Assembly: GCA_010645155.1 (NCBI GenBank)
Contig: CM021319.1
Span: forward strand, 1,013,173-1,077,172
Length of the DNA: 64,000 nucleotides
Direction of reading: 5' to 3'
DNA from: Tigriopus japonicus
Taxonomy: Eukaryota; Arthropoda; Copepoda; Harpacticoida; Harpacticidae
The notes below the pieces were generated by a model that saw only the letters and a list, made by a program, of their open reading frames with translations, was not told the DNA's origin and did not search any database. The position numbers were made by a program, and so were the translations under genes. Of this stretch, positions 1 through 12,800 are shown piece by piece. Each line of letters begins with the position of its first letter. The first letter of the stretch is position 1.

Positions 1-145
1 GGCTGAAATTTGAAATACGCGTTCTTCTCAATGCAAGCCAGGTCTCATTTGCAGAAGAACGCAAATGGTTCATTACTGCTGGAAATCATAATTCTCATTG
101 CTAGCCTCCCACTCCATGATTTTCGTGCTTCTTGCCGCAACCAAT
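1..145 (+). repeat. Partial copy of a dispersed palindromic repeat (one arm)
   Basis: The first ~145 bases match the right arm of the palindromic element at 39968-40440 with few differences (compare 40294-40440). The copy is cut by the window edge, so its true length is unknown. It carries no coding potential. Confidence 0.8.
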
Positions 146-2499
146 GCAAAATCAGCGATAGGAACAAGTGAAGGTCAATTCAGGTCGATTTCAGTGCTGT
201 TTCTGAATGCATCAAAAGGAGAAGGGGAGCCCAAAACTAATGGAATAAGCAACTTATTTACTAAGTGAATGGCATAAGTGTGAAAGTCTTCAATCATATG
301 ACTTAAAAAGACGAGTTGTCCACAGCTTTTAAGCATTATTGTATCTGCCTGACTCGAATGGCGCTAAAATTATCAAAACAAACAAACGTTTTATTTTGGT
401 ACGAGTTTCTTCAAGGTCTCGATACGCAACACAATATCAAGCATATAAAACATTGTTGGCACAGAACAACTTTTCTCATTAAAGAAATTGCCATCAACCC
501 TGGAGTTGATTACTCATTTTCTTTAGAGCAAGTCAGCAAAGCTTCCATTCAGGTGAGAAAGTTTTGCGAACTTGAGGGAACTGTACTTTTCTTTGCCATT
601 TGAGTAACAGAGTGAAAAGGATTTGTTTGTTTGTTTGTTATATAAGGTCCTTCTTTGCGACTTTTGTTGAAGGTTAGAAAGTGACACTTCTAGTCGGCTC
701 GATTATAATGTATCGACCTAAAACATAATTGTTACTATTTGCTCCTTTTCATTGACCAGCTAAATTGGGCAACTAACTTTAAAATTCTATTGTTCAAAAG
801 TCGCAAAATACAATCCATTACTGGCACATATACAGGTACTTTTTTGGATGATAAAGCAATATTTCTTTGCATGCAATTTGTTTAAAAAAAGTTTGGAAAA
901 CATGCTTGAACTTTTCTTAAGATTTGATGAAATTTCAACAGAATTATCAAAATAGATGATTCAAGATTATTCGGGTCTTTGAATAATTGAGGTTTTCTTA
1001 CGGTGAGTCTCAAACTGGCAATGGTCTTTTTTTAACTATCCTGAGTAGTTAATTAAATCAAACTTCGGTCAGCCGTAAAATTCAAGCGACATTTTCTACG
1101 GAACGGGATCAAAAATTTTGAGGGAAAGTCTGTTCGAGAAAAAAACCTTCGATCAATTCCAAGCGTTTGGAAAGCTACGAGAATTTTGATAATCTATAGT
1201 CATTTCTGCTTCAATTAGCTGGGTTCATTATCCGAGGTGCCTTCGCTCACGTGAAATCTTCTAATTGGTCCTTGTTATCGTCCATATTGGGATCAAATCT
1301 CAATCTTGAATGGTTCACACGTTGGGCTGGCCTGTTCAAATGGCATTATTCATATATTAAATATGCAGCTGAACAGGAAAACAGATCATGAAACAAATAT
1401 ATTAATTAACCTCGATTGGAAACCTCTCAATCAAAATTTGATTTTCTTCATGTTTTTATGAGGTTCTGATCATTTCGTGTTTGTAGAAGTCTTGATTGGT
1501 TTACCACTCCCCTCTAAATTCGTTAAATATGTTAAAACAATGATGATTGGCCAAGTTTTTATTGTTGCGTGAGATTTCATCACTCCAAGAGGAGCAAAAA
1601 AATCTTTCAAAAAGTGTTCCAAATTGTATAGATCTCACGGACTTGTACCTTACAAACCCCATATTGCGTTGGTGAGAAAGACATCGTCAAACGATACATA
1701 AAAAGGAACGTAATTTGCAATAAAAGTACCAACCCACCCCCTTACATTGACTGAACCATTTGGACCATTATCTTGGGTTTCTCGAGACTCCTGGAATGCT
1801 GTTCTATATCTGATTGATCGGATGTGATGAAGGCACAATGCGGACCAAATCAGTTCCACATCTCATTAGAAGTGTCTTCTTGTCCGACCATGATGGGAAT
1901 CCAAATAAATTTGTCGTCGATATCCAGAAGCACTGATTAGTGACTCGATGTTTGGCCCAATCTTGATAGAAAAACTCGACCAGATGATATCCATCTTTCA
2001 CGAGCGATGAGGACCTCCTCGTCCTCGTACTCCTATACAAAAGGAATGATGCATCACCAAACTCTGAAGGACAAGGAAGAAAAGCGGAAAATACTCAGTT
2101 ACTGTACTTGTAATAACTTTGGACTATCCTCCCGTCAAAAGGAACAAAGCCATGTGGATGAGGGGAAGCGTTTTGATTGCGTGCATAATCCATTTGTTGC
2201 TTATGCACCAAAATGCTTTAGAGGACAATGCTGCGTCAGCTTCGAAGTTTCTCAGCTTATAATACGTAAGTTCTTGTGGGACGTTTGTCAAAATGAAACC
2301 TGACTTTCCTTGTAGAGGTTGAAGACGCTGAAGGATGTGGTAGTTCGGTTAGTAGTATCGCTTGACTTTAAATCAGTGTTTCATATTTCCCCCGTGGTTG
2401 ATATTCGGGTGCTGAATTGCATTTTGAAGTATTTTGAGATGTCCTTAATGCCATTCCCAGGAATAACGCAAAGTTGATGATAACTGGGGCCCGGAAACA
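146..2499. other. Non-coding stretch, nothing recognised
   Basis: AT-rich sequence with only short open frames on both strands and no splice-linked coding pattern, RNA gene or recognisable element. The longest frames (about 95-98 codons at 316-603 and 2007-2303) show no domain signature. Confidence 0.5.
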
Positions 2500-2895
2500 T
2501 TTTTTTTAAATATAAAATATTTAAAAATATTTCTTCATTTCTCCTCGATTTTTTTATATTTTGGCTGTTTCAAGGAAAAAATAAATATTTTCTCGAATGT
2601 TTGAGTCAGAAAAAATATTTCAGGCAAAATTGAGGAAAATAAATGAATGACCAATGCTCAAGAGGGCTTACCCAAAATGAACCCAAAATACAAAAATCTC
2701 TACAAAATGGCATTTATATTGAGATTAGACATTTGCAACCAAAACTACCGTCAAACACGAAAAAACTGCGCCATCTATTGAGGTAAATTAAAAATTGTAT
2801 TTTTTAAAATCAATTACATGTCAAGTATGCCTTCGTATCCGGTCAAATGCATTAATTTCACCAAAAACAAATGTGGAAAATCGGTGCACACAGAC
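2500..2895 (+). repeat. Dispersed AT-rich repeat, copy 1
   Basis: About 390 bp matching 38402-38765 in the same orientation, with shared landmarks such as TTTTGGCTGTTTCAAGGAAA, GAGGGCTTACCCAAAATGAA and AACTGCGCCATC. Differences are substitutions and small indels. It is probably a non-autonomous transposon or SINE-like repeat; no terminal repeats were identified. Confidence 0.75.
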
Positions 2896-3361
2896 AAAAA
2901 TGCTAAATAATGGCGTTGTCCAAAAAGTATTTCTTAAATATCTGGAGTTTTTTTTCAAATATGTAGCATATATTCAGGGCTTTTAAACAAAATATATATT
3001 GGATATTCTGACACTTTTTTTACAAATATCTTTCAAGGCCCTAGTGATAACTTTTACGAGTTTTTTGTAGCTGAATGATTTTAAGTAGTATATTTAAAAA
3101 AAAGACCATTTCAATTGGAGCCAATCCATTCAACAACCCTGACAACAGATCGGAAATTTTCATGAAGGCTTCTAATATTCATTAAATAGTCCCAAATGTG
3201 AAAACTTTTTGATGCGACAATCCGAACGGATTTGAAGAATACGAGGTTTCGTGAAGGCTGGTTCTTCAGGAAATGAGACCTTACTTGTACGTTACTTGTC
3301 AATTTTCATCTCAATCGCATGCCGGAATGAAAAAAATATTTCTTCTTAGACTTATAAAATG

Positions 3362-3585
3362 AGGAGAGCATAAGATGAACGAGCTCGCCCTTTTGCAGTA
3401 AATCAATTACCAGAAAAGGGCTAGTTCATTCATTCCCAGTAGGATTTGCACTGAAATTTGACCCCACCAAAACTTTTGACTTCGACGTGCAATTAAGGTG
3501 AAAATTGAAATAGATAGGGTCTCATTTGCAAAAGAATGTTATTAATTTTTTCCTCTTGGAAATCATGATTCTTTACGTGAGCCTT
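3362..3585 (+). repeat. Diverged copy of the palindromic repeat of 39968-40440
   Basis: This stretch contains the loop-side and one arm of the element at 39968-40440. The segment CATTCCCAGTAGGATTTGCA matches the reverse complement near 40155-40175, and the later GGTCTCATTTGC and TTGGAAATCATGATTCT parts match that arm and the copy at 1-145. Divergence is clearly higher than in the copy at position 1. Confidence 0.65.
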
Positions 3586-4468
3586 AAATTTAGTGGTTCT
3601 TAATTCAGGGAATCTAAGATCATCCGAGTTCCTGAGAGCCAATATCACTTTTAGTGCTTTTTTAAAGAAAAATATGAGGTTGTTACTCCATTTCATATTA
3701 ATCTGAAAATACTGTATATTTATGTACCTAGCAATTTGATTTATCAAACACGATGGCAGATATAGAATATAATATTAGCTTGTGAGCGCATAAGCAAAAG
3801 GTGTAACGAAATATCGTTTGTTGAGTCCCGAAAAGTTCTTCAAAATATTTCAATACTCTACGATAATACATTTAATATTTGAGAAATGTAAAATTGATCG
3901 TAATATTAATGATTCATTTTATCATAATAGAGTATCGAATACCTTGCAGTACTATTTAGATATCCACAGGTAAACAAATAACGCACAAAGAACTCTTAGT
4001 TTCAGGATTAATTGTCGACATTTTTTACACTGGTTGTGCCAGAGTTTTTTGAATGTCACTTTAAAACTTAAAAAAAGTTTATCTAGTTCAACCGATGGAT
4101 GGGCAATCTGTTATTATCGTGAATCTTTCAAACACCAGATAGGAGGTGATGTCTGCTGAAGAAGTGAGGGGCATGATTGAATGTTAAAAGATATACATAT
4201 TGTACGTACCCTTTGATGCAAGAGCGGCTGATTCGCTGTGGAATGACGTTCCCGGACTCATTAATAAGAGCACCTAGTATCTACGAATTTAGAAGAGCTC
4301 AAGATTAGAGATAAGGATGAACGCTGCCCGCATTCCTACTTTTGCTGATTATCGTTGTGCAATTAGCAGTAAATACTGATAGGCCTCTTAAGCACTCAGT
4401 CTGAAACTAATCAATTCTGACCCTCATTTATTGAGAGGAAAGAACACTAATTCGACTTGGGGGTCAAG
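3586..4468. other. Upstream region of the cadherin-like gene
   Basis: No coding signal. This interval must contain the 5' untranslated region and promoter of the gene starting at 4469, but no convincing TATA box or initiator could be singled out by eye. Confidence 0.4.
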
Positions 4469-7400
4469 ATGAAAAGGATCAGTTGCTTTGTGCTAAGTGT
4501 TTCCTTATTTCTTTTTGTGGAGCGAATTGATTGCGATGATTGTGTTGTTCCTCCAGAGTTGGAAGGAATCCACTTGGGAGAGGATGCTGAACCTGGAACA
4601 GAACTAAAATCGTTCGTTTCAAGCGATCTATACAATAGTAAGCCTAACCAGTTTTATCAGAGGTCGCTTTCCAAGTCATTTCTGAGACAAATATTTCTTT
4701 TTAGATGTAACCATTGGTGACCTGGCTTCCAAATATTTAGAATCTTTCGAAGACACAGAGAGAAAAATATGGGGTTTGAGGGTATTGAAATCCGTTTCAC
4801 CATCAGTAGATTGCGTAAGTAGTGGTTTTGAAATCGATTGTCATCTTATTCCTTTTGTCCCAAAATTCAAATCCAGCAGCTAACCAAACTCATATTTCCA
4901 TCCAGGTTGGAACTGATACTTTAAATGGTGCAACTAATTCAATCAACTCTATTATCAAAGTCTCTTGCGCCGAAACGGGGCTAATTGGAGAAATATTCGT
5001 AAGTATTTCTCAAATTCCCAATTTCGTTGAAATGAGACCAATATCCTTGATCTTTCGAAATTTCCTTCCAATAAAGAACGCTTTCAAAATTTACAGCCCA
5101 CGGTTGAAATTGATAATGTGAATAATCGGATTCCCACATTTTCCCAAGAAACTTTCACATTGGACGACGTTTCTCCATCAATTCCTCCAGAATTTTCCTT
5201 GAACCAGCTTGGATATAAACTCTCGGACTTTTATTTCTACGATCTTGACCACACGGGACCAAATCCCACGGATACCAGTTCTTCTTTTAAAATTGAAAGT
5301 AAGGTGACACACATGTACTGGCATTAAGGTTACTCTCCAAGGGTTCCAATTGTTTGATTGGAAAATGATCCCAATTTGCAGTGACGCCCAATGACCTTTT
5401 TGAGCTGATTCCATCCGACGAAAAGAGGGCCTTTGACGAGGATGTTTGCAAAGACCCTGAAACGCTTAAAGACATCGTAGCCTTGGATCTGAAGCTACTC
5501 AAAGCGATTCCCGCCAATGTGACAGTGCCTTATGTGCTCGAAATCAAAGTCACAGTAAGCTCTGACGCTCTCAGATTGTCTTCTTTGGACCTTCATATTT
5601 GCTTGCTTAATTCCAGGATAGCAATGACCAATCTGCTCAAGGAAGTATCTTGATCAACTTCAAACAGGAGGACAGATTTCCACCCACCTTTACTTCACCT
5701 TTGTACTATGCCTCAATTATGAGCATTGTGGTGAGGCGCATTGAATGTATGATTCTCTAGCCTGAAAAGGCCATTTGACCATTGGATTCTTTGCAGTTTG
5801 AAGAGTCCATGAAACTGGATGTAAAACCCTCTCCAATCAAGGCAACGGATGGGGATGAATATATCAATGCTGAGATAGGTTACGGGATCCTACCTGGTGA
5901 ATGTAAGGAAAGAATTGCATTTTGTAAATCCCATGGGGCTTACCTTTCTTTTAATCTTTTCTAGGTTCTGGGTCTTTCAAAATTGAGAATTCAGGAGAGC
6001 TAAGTTGGACATCGAATTTGGACCAAACCTGTGTTGATCAAGGATCTGTCCGACTTCTGATTGAAGTATGTAGCGCTAATTTCCTAACTAATGTTGACGG
6101 TCTAAAATAATCTTTTGTTGAATCATCATGTCAGGCATTTCAAATTGGTAAAGAAGATAAGAGCACCGTGGCACCTTGTGTGGTCCAATTTCAGGTGGAC
6201 ACTAAAAATCCAGATTTTGAGAACCTAAACACTAAATCCACGCTCAATCTAAAGGTTAGTCTAACTCTTTTAACTAAAAATGTCACAGGATTTTATAAAT
6301 GCCGTTGTTTTAGACGGGAGAATTGGATCCAAAGGTGATGCTTTCTGCCACCGATAGCGATAGTGATGACACTTTGATCTTCAGTTTACTTGAAGGTAAG
6401 TAGAAAGCGTTTGAAAACAATAGATTAATAAAAGGCACACATTGACGGTCTAAGGTCCTGGATCCGAGTTTTTTGAAATCGTGGACCAATCAGAGTTGGT
6501 GACTAAAGCAGATTTCGACTCATCTAATCTGCCTAAAGGAAACTCGTTGAACTTGGTGGTGCAAGTAAGCCAGATACCTACATCCTGTTACTGAGGAGGA
6601 TGAAATCAAACATAATGCATATTTTTAGGTCCAACAATCAAGCAATGCCGAAAGAGTTTCCACAGCCAATATCGAAGTGAATTATGCATACAACTTCAAT
6701 GGCCCCAAATTTGAGCAAGACAGCTATTATTACGAACCGATCAACCCAAAACCAGACTCGGATATTAACAAAGAGAGTGATATCAACGCCTCTGATTCAG
6801 ATAACTTGGATCCTCCGCCAACAATTGATTACCAACTGAGTCAAAACGCTTATTTTGTCCTTGGAGAAGAGCCATTTAGCGATGGATCCCCTAGAATTGT
6901 GTATAAAGGTGGTGCTGTGGAGTCTGACATCCATATCTTAACGCTAGAAGTAAGTACCATTACCCAAGAAAACACTCATTCCCTCTGAATCACCTTGAAT
7001 CTTATTTTAAAGGCCACGGAAAAAGATGTGTTCCCCGAGCAATCGTCAAAGACCAACATTGTCATTCAATTAACTATCGATGAGAGTATTTCAACCACTG
7101 GGCCGGGTAAGTTAACCTCATTGTCTGAAGCCAGCTGCCAGAAACCGTAATTGAACCGTGATTTCAGCCGACACTACCACATCTTCCATTCCTATCGTTG
7201 ATAAACCGACCTTTGAAAAGCCTTTATACACCAAGGATTTCCCTAGTGGATATAAGCCCGATCCAAACTGCATCGTCTTTAAAGCTCTAGGAAGTTCCGA
7301 CGATATCGAGTATTCCATTCAATCTGTTGAAGACCCACAATTCGCAACACTTTTCGAGATTGCGGATCCCACAAAGGGCACCATTAAATGCAAGGCTCCC

Positions 7401-9737
7401 TCAGGCATTTCCAAAATCGATGACACCATCCTAATCACGATCAGAGCAACCTTTGTCAATGATCCTGAGATCGCTTTCGACGATAGTATTGTTTTGATCA
7501 CCGTGAACGAAGGCACCGAAAACGAGGCTCCAACCTTCACCTCCGGCGATTTTGGCAACACTGACACGCAAAGCGTTGGATATCCGACCTTCATTTTCCT
7601 GGAATCGTTTATCAGCATGCCGTTGACCAGGATCACCGCGATTGACCCTAATTCTCAAGACAAAATCAAGTACAGCATCAAAGCTGACACTGGAGATCAA
7701 TCCTCAAAGTTTTACATCGATTCTGAATTAGGCTTTATTTATGCTCTGCCATCGAAAGCCACCGATATCAAGACCTTGTGTCCAAAGGATTGCACCTTTA
7801 TGGCTCAAGCTTCCGATGGCCATGATAAGCCCGTTGAGATCACGGTTAAAATCAAACCTTTGAACAAAGATCAAGTCATTGGAATGGAAGTCAAGAAGGC
7901 AGGAGAGAACCCTGCGACAATCTTGAACACATTGAACAATGATTTGAAGGACGATGAAGTGTGGCTGCGTCAAATTCAATATCAACCCACCTCAAAAGAT
8001 GATCGTGGCCTTCGAGAAGATCAAGAAGGCCTGCCCGTTTTATTTGTATCAGCCTTGAATAAGGACCAAGTTTTCGCTGGGAAGGGAGTTTTGGAAGGGT
8101 AAAGAAGAAATTTTAGTTATTAGAAAACAAAAGCAGCCTTGAAATGACCTTTGTTGTTTTAGATTGTTGGGAAGCTCGGATTTGGTTGATGTTGGCTATG
8201 AGTACACTGTTCATTCTGAAGACGCAGCAAATCAAGGCAATAGTGAGGCCCTTCTGATTGTTGTCATTGTTTTGGCCATTCTTTTCGCTTCAAGTGTCAT
8301 TGGATTGGTTGTTTTCTTCTTCTACTTTAAAAGGTACCTTCACAATCGGCCTTTTTCGAGCTAGCTCGGAGTTATTATCTTGGCGCGGTATTTCTTTAAG
8401 GAAACGTGATGCTTTCATGAGAGATGATTCATCCCATGAAATTCGAGACGATGATGAAAAAGCACGACCCAATCGATTTGCCCGACCCGATAGCTCACCT
8501 ACTAAGGACTTTAATAAATCTGGTTCAGTGGAAAGAGATCCAAAGGCTGTGGTGTACTCGGGGACAAATTTCAGCTCTCAGAAACACTTTGATGAGCTGA
8601 ACGACCAATTGAAGCGTCATCTCAGCGACGATTTGGCTAAGCAGACGAAGGCACAGGTGGAAACGAGGTAAGCAAAGCATTAGAGGAAACTTTTCTCCGG
8701 GTTTTAGTTCTTATATTCCTTTAATGCTATTCATTGGTCGTTCAACACTGTCAGATTTGGACTCATAGAAGTACCGATCGCGTCAGCATTTAATTGTAAA
8801 AGAGCTGACTTGACTGAGGGGATACGGGCTCTTTTAGAACCCAATTAAGAAGGGACCTCATGGCGAAGCCCTTGAAGGCACGTCTTCTTGCTTTGTTGTA
8901 TTTTTCTTTTGCTTGTCTTGGTCTTTCTTGCCATTAATAGAAATTTCACTTATAGGATCTCCAGAGTTTTCCCTTGCTTTTCGTTCTTGCGTCTATAAAA
9001 CTGCTTTTCGAATAAGCAAATTTTTACATTTAAAGTCTGAAGTTGAAGGGATATTAACAGGAGTGCCCTGTTTTCAATTCTCGCTACAATGAAAGCAAAA
9101 GGAAAAAAATGCTTGAAAAATATCAAGCTAAATGGAATCTCTCCTGGAGACGAAAACGAACGCAATCAACTTGAATGAGAATTTGAATTTTCGTTTGTTA
9201 GTTTTCCGAGACCAACCAAGTTGATGAATGGCTTTAGTTATGAGAGATTCCAAAACAAAGATATTCTTCTTCTCTTAGTTCTCCACCACGATTGGAACCC
9301 AGTGGCAATGGATCACCATCGCCTGCAGGGCTCTCCTCCTCTTCTCCGTCTACTGCGCCCAAGAGACCGGCCCCACCTCCCCCAAAGGCTCCAATGGCTC
9401 CTAAACGAGCAGATAGCCTTGATATTGCGCCGGTATATCCAAATTATTTTTTTTTTAGTGTGTTCATCTTCCATTTAAAACTCGTCTTTAATTCCAGCAA
9501 CCCTTAAAATTGAATGAAGATATCCCTTCAGTTCCGAAAGCATCGACTCCGCCAAGTGAGGCCGTGCACCCAAAACTTTCTGAAGTCGATGAACCACCTC
9601 CGTTGGATCGAAGGATATCGTTTAATGAAAGTGCTGAAGTCATTCGGGTGGTCGCTGAAGCCAAAGAGGTCCCAATAAAAGAAGAAATTGAAAACGAATC
9701 CGATGGCGACGATGATGGAGAGGAAGTTCGCTTGTAA
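4469..9737 (+). CDS. Cadherin-like single-pass membrane protein (18 exons)
   Basis: Model exons: 4469-4637, 4705-4814, 4906-4998, 5097-5298, 5382-5554, 5617-5730, 5797-5902, 5965-6065, 6135-6254, 6314-6395, 6455-6564, 6629-6949, 7013-7106, 7168-8098, 8163-8333, 8401-8667, 9279-9432, 9498-9737. All introns are GT-AG, phases agree and the total is 3558 nt (1185 aa). A signal peptide begins at ATG 4469 (MKRISCFVLSVSLFLF). The ectodomain shows diverged cadherin-repeat signatures: a VxIxNxNxxxPxF linker in exon 4, FKIENSGELS in exon 8, SATDSDSDD in exon 10, and AIDPNSQDKIKYSI with GFIYAL in exon 14. A hydrophobic helix follows at about residues 937-963, then a ~220-residue cytoplasmic tail rich in Pro, Ser and acidic residues, ending EEVRL (possible class II PDZ ligand). 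Cadherins mediate calcium-dependent adhesion; the subfamily is unresolved. Exon 7 could alternatively end at 5896. The 611-bp intron 16 holds nothing recognised. Confidence 0.88.
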
Positions 9738-9848
9738 TTGTTACGATATTAAGATGTTTGTGTGAGGTATATTGGATATGTTGCATTTGTATGATCTTTT
9801 ACACTAAAGCTAGTGTTACTTTCACATTGTTAATCAATGAATTAGGAT

Positions 9849-12800
9849 TTAACAATAACTGCATGCGGCATCAACAATGTTCAGTAACCTCTTGAGTTCA
9901 GCTCCTGAATCGTTTGCCCAATTACAGTTTCTCCTGGCGTGTCCATAACGGGATTGATTTGTGGCGTTTTCTTTGACCACAATCCGGCGAAATTTCACCT
10001 GGCTATTCTCAGCGGATTTGCTAAAATGAAATTTTTTAGACTAACATGTGATCTTTGAAGTATTTTGAGGAAAAAACGTAACTTACCCTCCAAAGGGAGA
10101 ATCTGTGCTATCCTTTTTCAACTCATTCATTTCATCAGCAGACCCTTGGCTATTTATAGACACCAAGCGTGTGAGCTCTTAAAATAAAGGTGTTTAGTTG
10201 GAAAGTATTATTACAAATGCAAGGGTTGTTATTTACCTCCAATGTGTGACAAGCCTCGAGATCGTGGGACAAATATTCGGAGGAGGAACTTGCAATCGAC
10301 GCCGGATTTTAAGGTTAGAGGCATGATGCAATACTTGCCAGGAGGTAGGGTCAGTCTTTGACTACTCTCTCTCAGGTTGGAAAAGTATTTGGATCGAGCG
10401 ACCTATAAAGATAGATGGATGACTTGTCTTGTTCCCCTCCAAAAAAGGATTTTTAGATCGAACCAGGCAACATTCAGCAAGGAAATGTCACTTTTTTACA
10501 ATCGCTAAACCTTTCCCACTCACTTACATCTAATAGTGAAAAACAGCAATGAACGTTTTGGCATTCAAGAGAAGAATAAGCTTTAAACTGTTTGTCTTCT
10601 CATCAATTAACCCAAGTGCCGTGGGTAGAAAAGGCTGTGCTTTAAGTTGCCATGATTATTTCTTCAATTCTGAGGCTCCAAGGAGCCTTCTAAGCCAACC
10701 TTTGATTTTGAAAAGAGCTTAACATCTCTTATGCTCTGGTTTTGAACATTGATTTGGATGTTTGGCCAGGAATATTTGTGTTGTGTCAAGCAATGTTTCA
10801 GCATTGTTTGTGGGATGGGTTCATTTTTGTATTTGGTCTGAAAAGCATTGAAATTTTGGGCAAGCAAATATTCAGGCAGTTTAGGTTACAAGGCTTGTCG
10901 AAGTAGCGGCAAGGAGACATAGATTTCCCCACTGTTCTTTTAGTTCAAAACCCAGAACTACCTTGTGGCATCACAAGACAAACCAACATCCATGCAAAGA
11001 TCTGTCACAGTTTCTTTTTCCATTTTGTGCACTACTCAGGTTTCTGCTTCATGAAACTGTCCAATGATTTCAAGTAGCCATCAAAGCTTGTTAAACTAGC
11101 ATTTCATGTCTCCTAAACAATCAGATTATCCACAGAGTGATTGAATTCAAGTTAGATTGGCAATTTGCAGGCCAAACATTTAATCAACATCCAACCTTGT
11201 CACAATTATCAGCTATTAGTTACTTGGTGGTTCAGAGTTTCCATATCTTGTGCTTTTGTACCAATCTTTTGACTTTTCACCTTTGCTTCCACTCAAAATT
11301 TTGATGTTGTGCTTCATACTTTTTGGTCAAAATCATTGCACTTTCCACACAAAAGCACCAAATCAAAATGTTGAGTGAGTGTAGGGATCAAAAGTTGTAA
11401 GATTGGTACTAAAGCAAAAGTTATGGAGACTCTGAACTGCCCACTGACTACCAGCTGACAATTGTGAAAAAGTTGTGTGTTGATTAAATGTTTGGCCCAG
11501 AAATCACAAATCCAACCTGAGTTTGACAGGCAATCTAATCTCAATAGTGGAAATTTTCCTGGAAAATCCTCTCTCCATGCCAAGTAAAAGATCTGCAGGC
11601 CTTGATCATCTTGGAAAAGACAAAAAGTTGGGTTATTAAACAGCATATTTCAATTTCCAAATAGCTGAATACCATTCCTGATGCCAAAATCAGCTTGCGG
11701 GCCAGATTTGGCCCGCGGGCCAGGGTTTGCACGCCCCTGCTCTCTCTAATTCATTTTGAGTTAGATAGAGCTTCATATTATAGATTTTTCCAATGTAATG
11801 AAAAATGATAAAAGATTGCAAAGAATGATATTTTTTCAACCCTAAACTCTTGCATTGCTGACCTTGTACATGACTTGTTTTGCCTATTATATATCAAATC
11901 AAAGCACAATTACATAGTTGAATGCCAAAAGATATCATCTGAATGAATTTGATGATTTGAGAATGGGTAAAAGAGTGAAAATTCGACTTATGAGTGATCT
12001 GTGGACTTGCATTCAATGGTCTAACTTGGCAAGAAAACCAAAAATGCAGTGTCGCTTCTTTGCTCAAGAGTCCTTGATCTTGCCCGCCCGAACGTCAGGT
12101 TTCGGAAAGTTTGAATGAATTCCCAATGAAGTCACTAAGACTCACCGTGCTATTTCTTCTTACGAAAAGTTGGTCAAGATGCTTCGCATCCTCTGAGCAT
12201 TTGTAGACTCTCCATCCAATGTTTTCAGAGGTTTGTCGATCTTTTTGTTTCTGATACAACGATACGATGACGGGTATCAAAGTTGATTTGTCAGATGATT
12301 TCGAGTGGCTCAATTCCAGGAAGAATTGGGGATTTTTTGATCTATTGGCTAATTCAAGAATAAAGGCTCATTTCAACGATAAACAATGTTCGATGATTGC
12401 AACCTCACTCACCCAAATCAGAACCCCCGGGTGAGCTCTCGTCTTTCTTCCATGCTCCACAGTATTGGAACTCTTCAAATTCAGTGATCCACTCGCCATG
12501 AACACCTTCCATATCATTAGGAGATATGTGGCAAATGTCTAAGCATTTAAAATATTTCACAAAATCGCGGAAGCTCATGTAAAATTCTCCGTCATGATGA
12601 CTGGCTAATTTCAGCTCTTCTTTGATCTCCTTTGAAATCAGATCCCATCTTTCGTCACTAGGAAGGATATGAATCAAATTTTCAGACACATAATTGCTCC
12701 ATGCTTGCCAATAGCGTAGACCAAGGATGGCTCAAGCCAGGATTACTTTCAAAATACACACTGGGTCCAATTAGTCAGGAACCCCTGAATTAGTACAATG

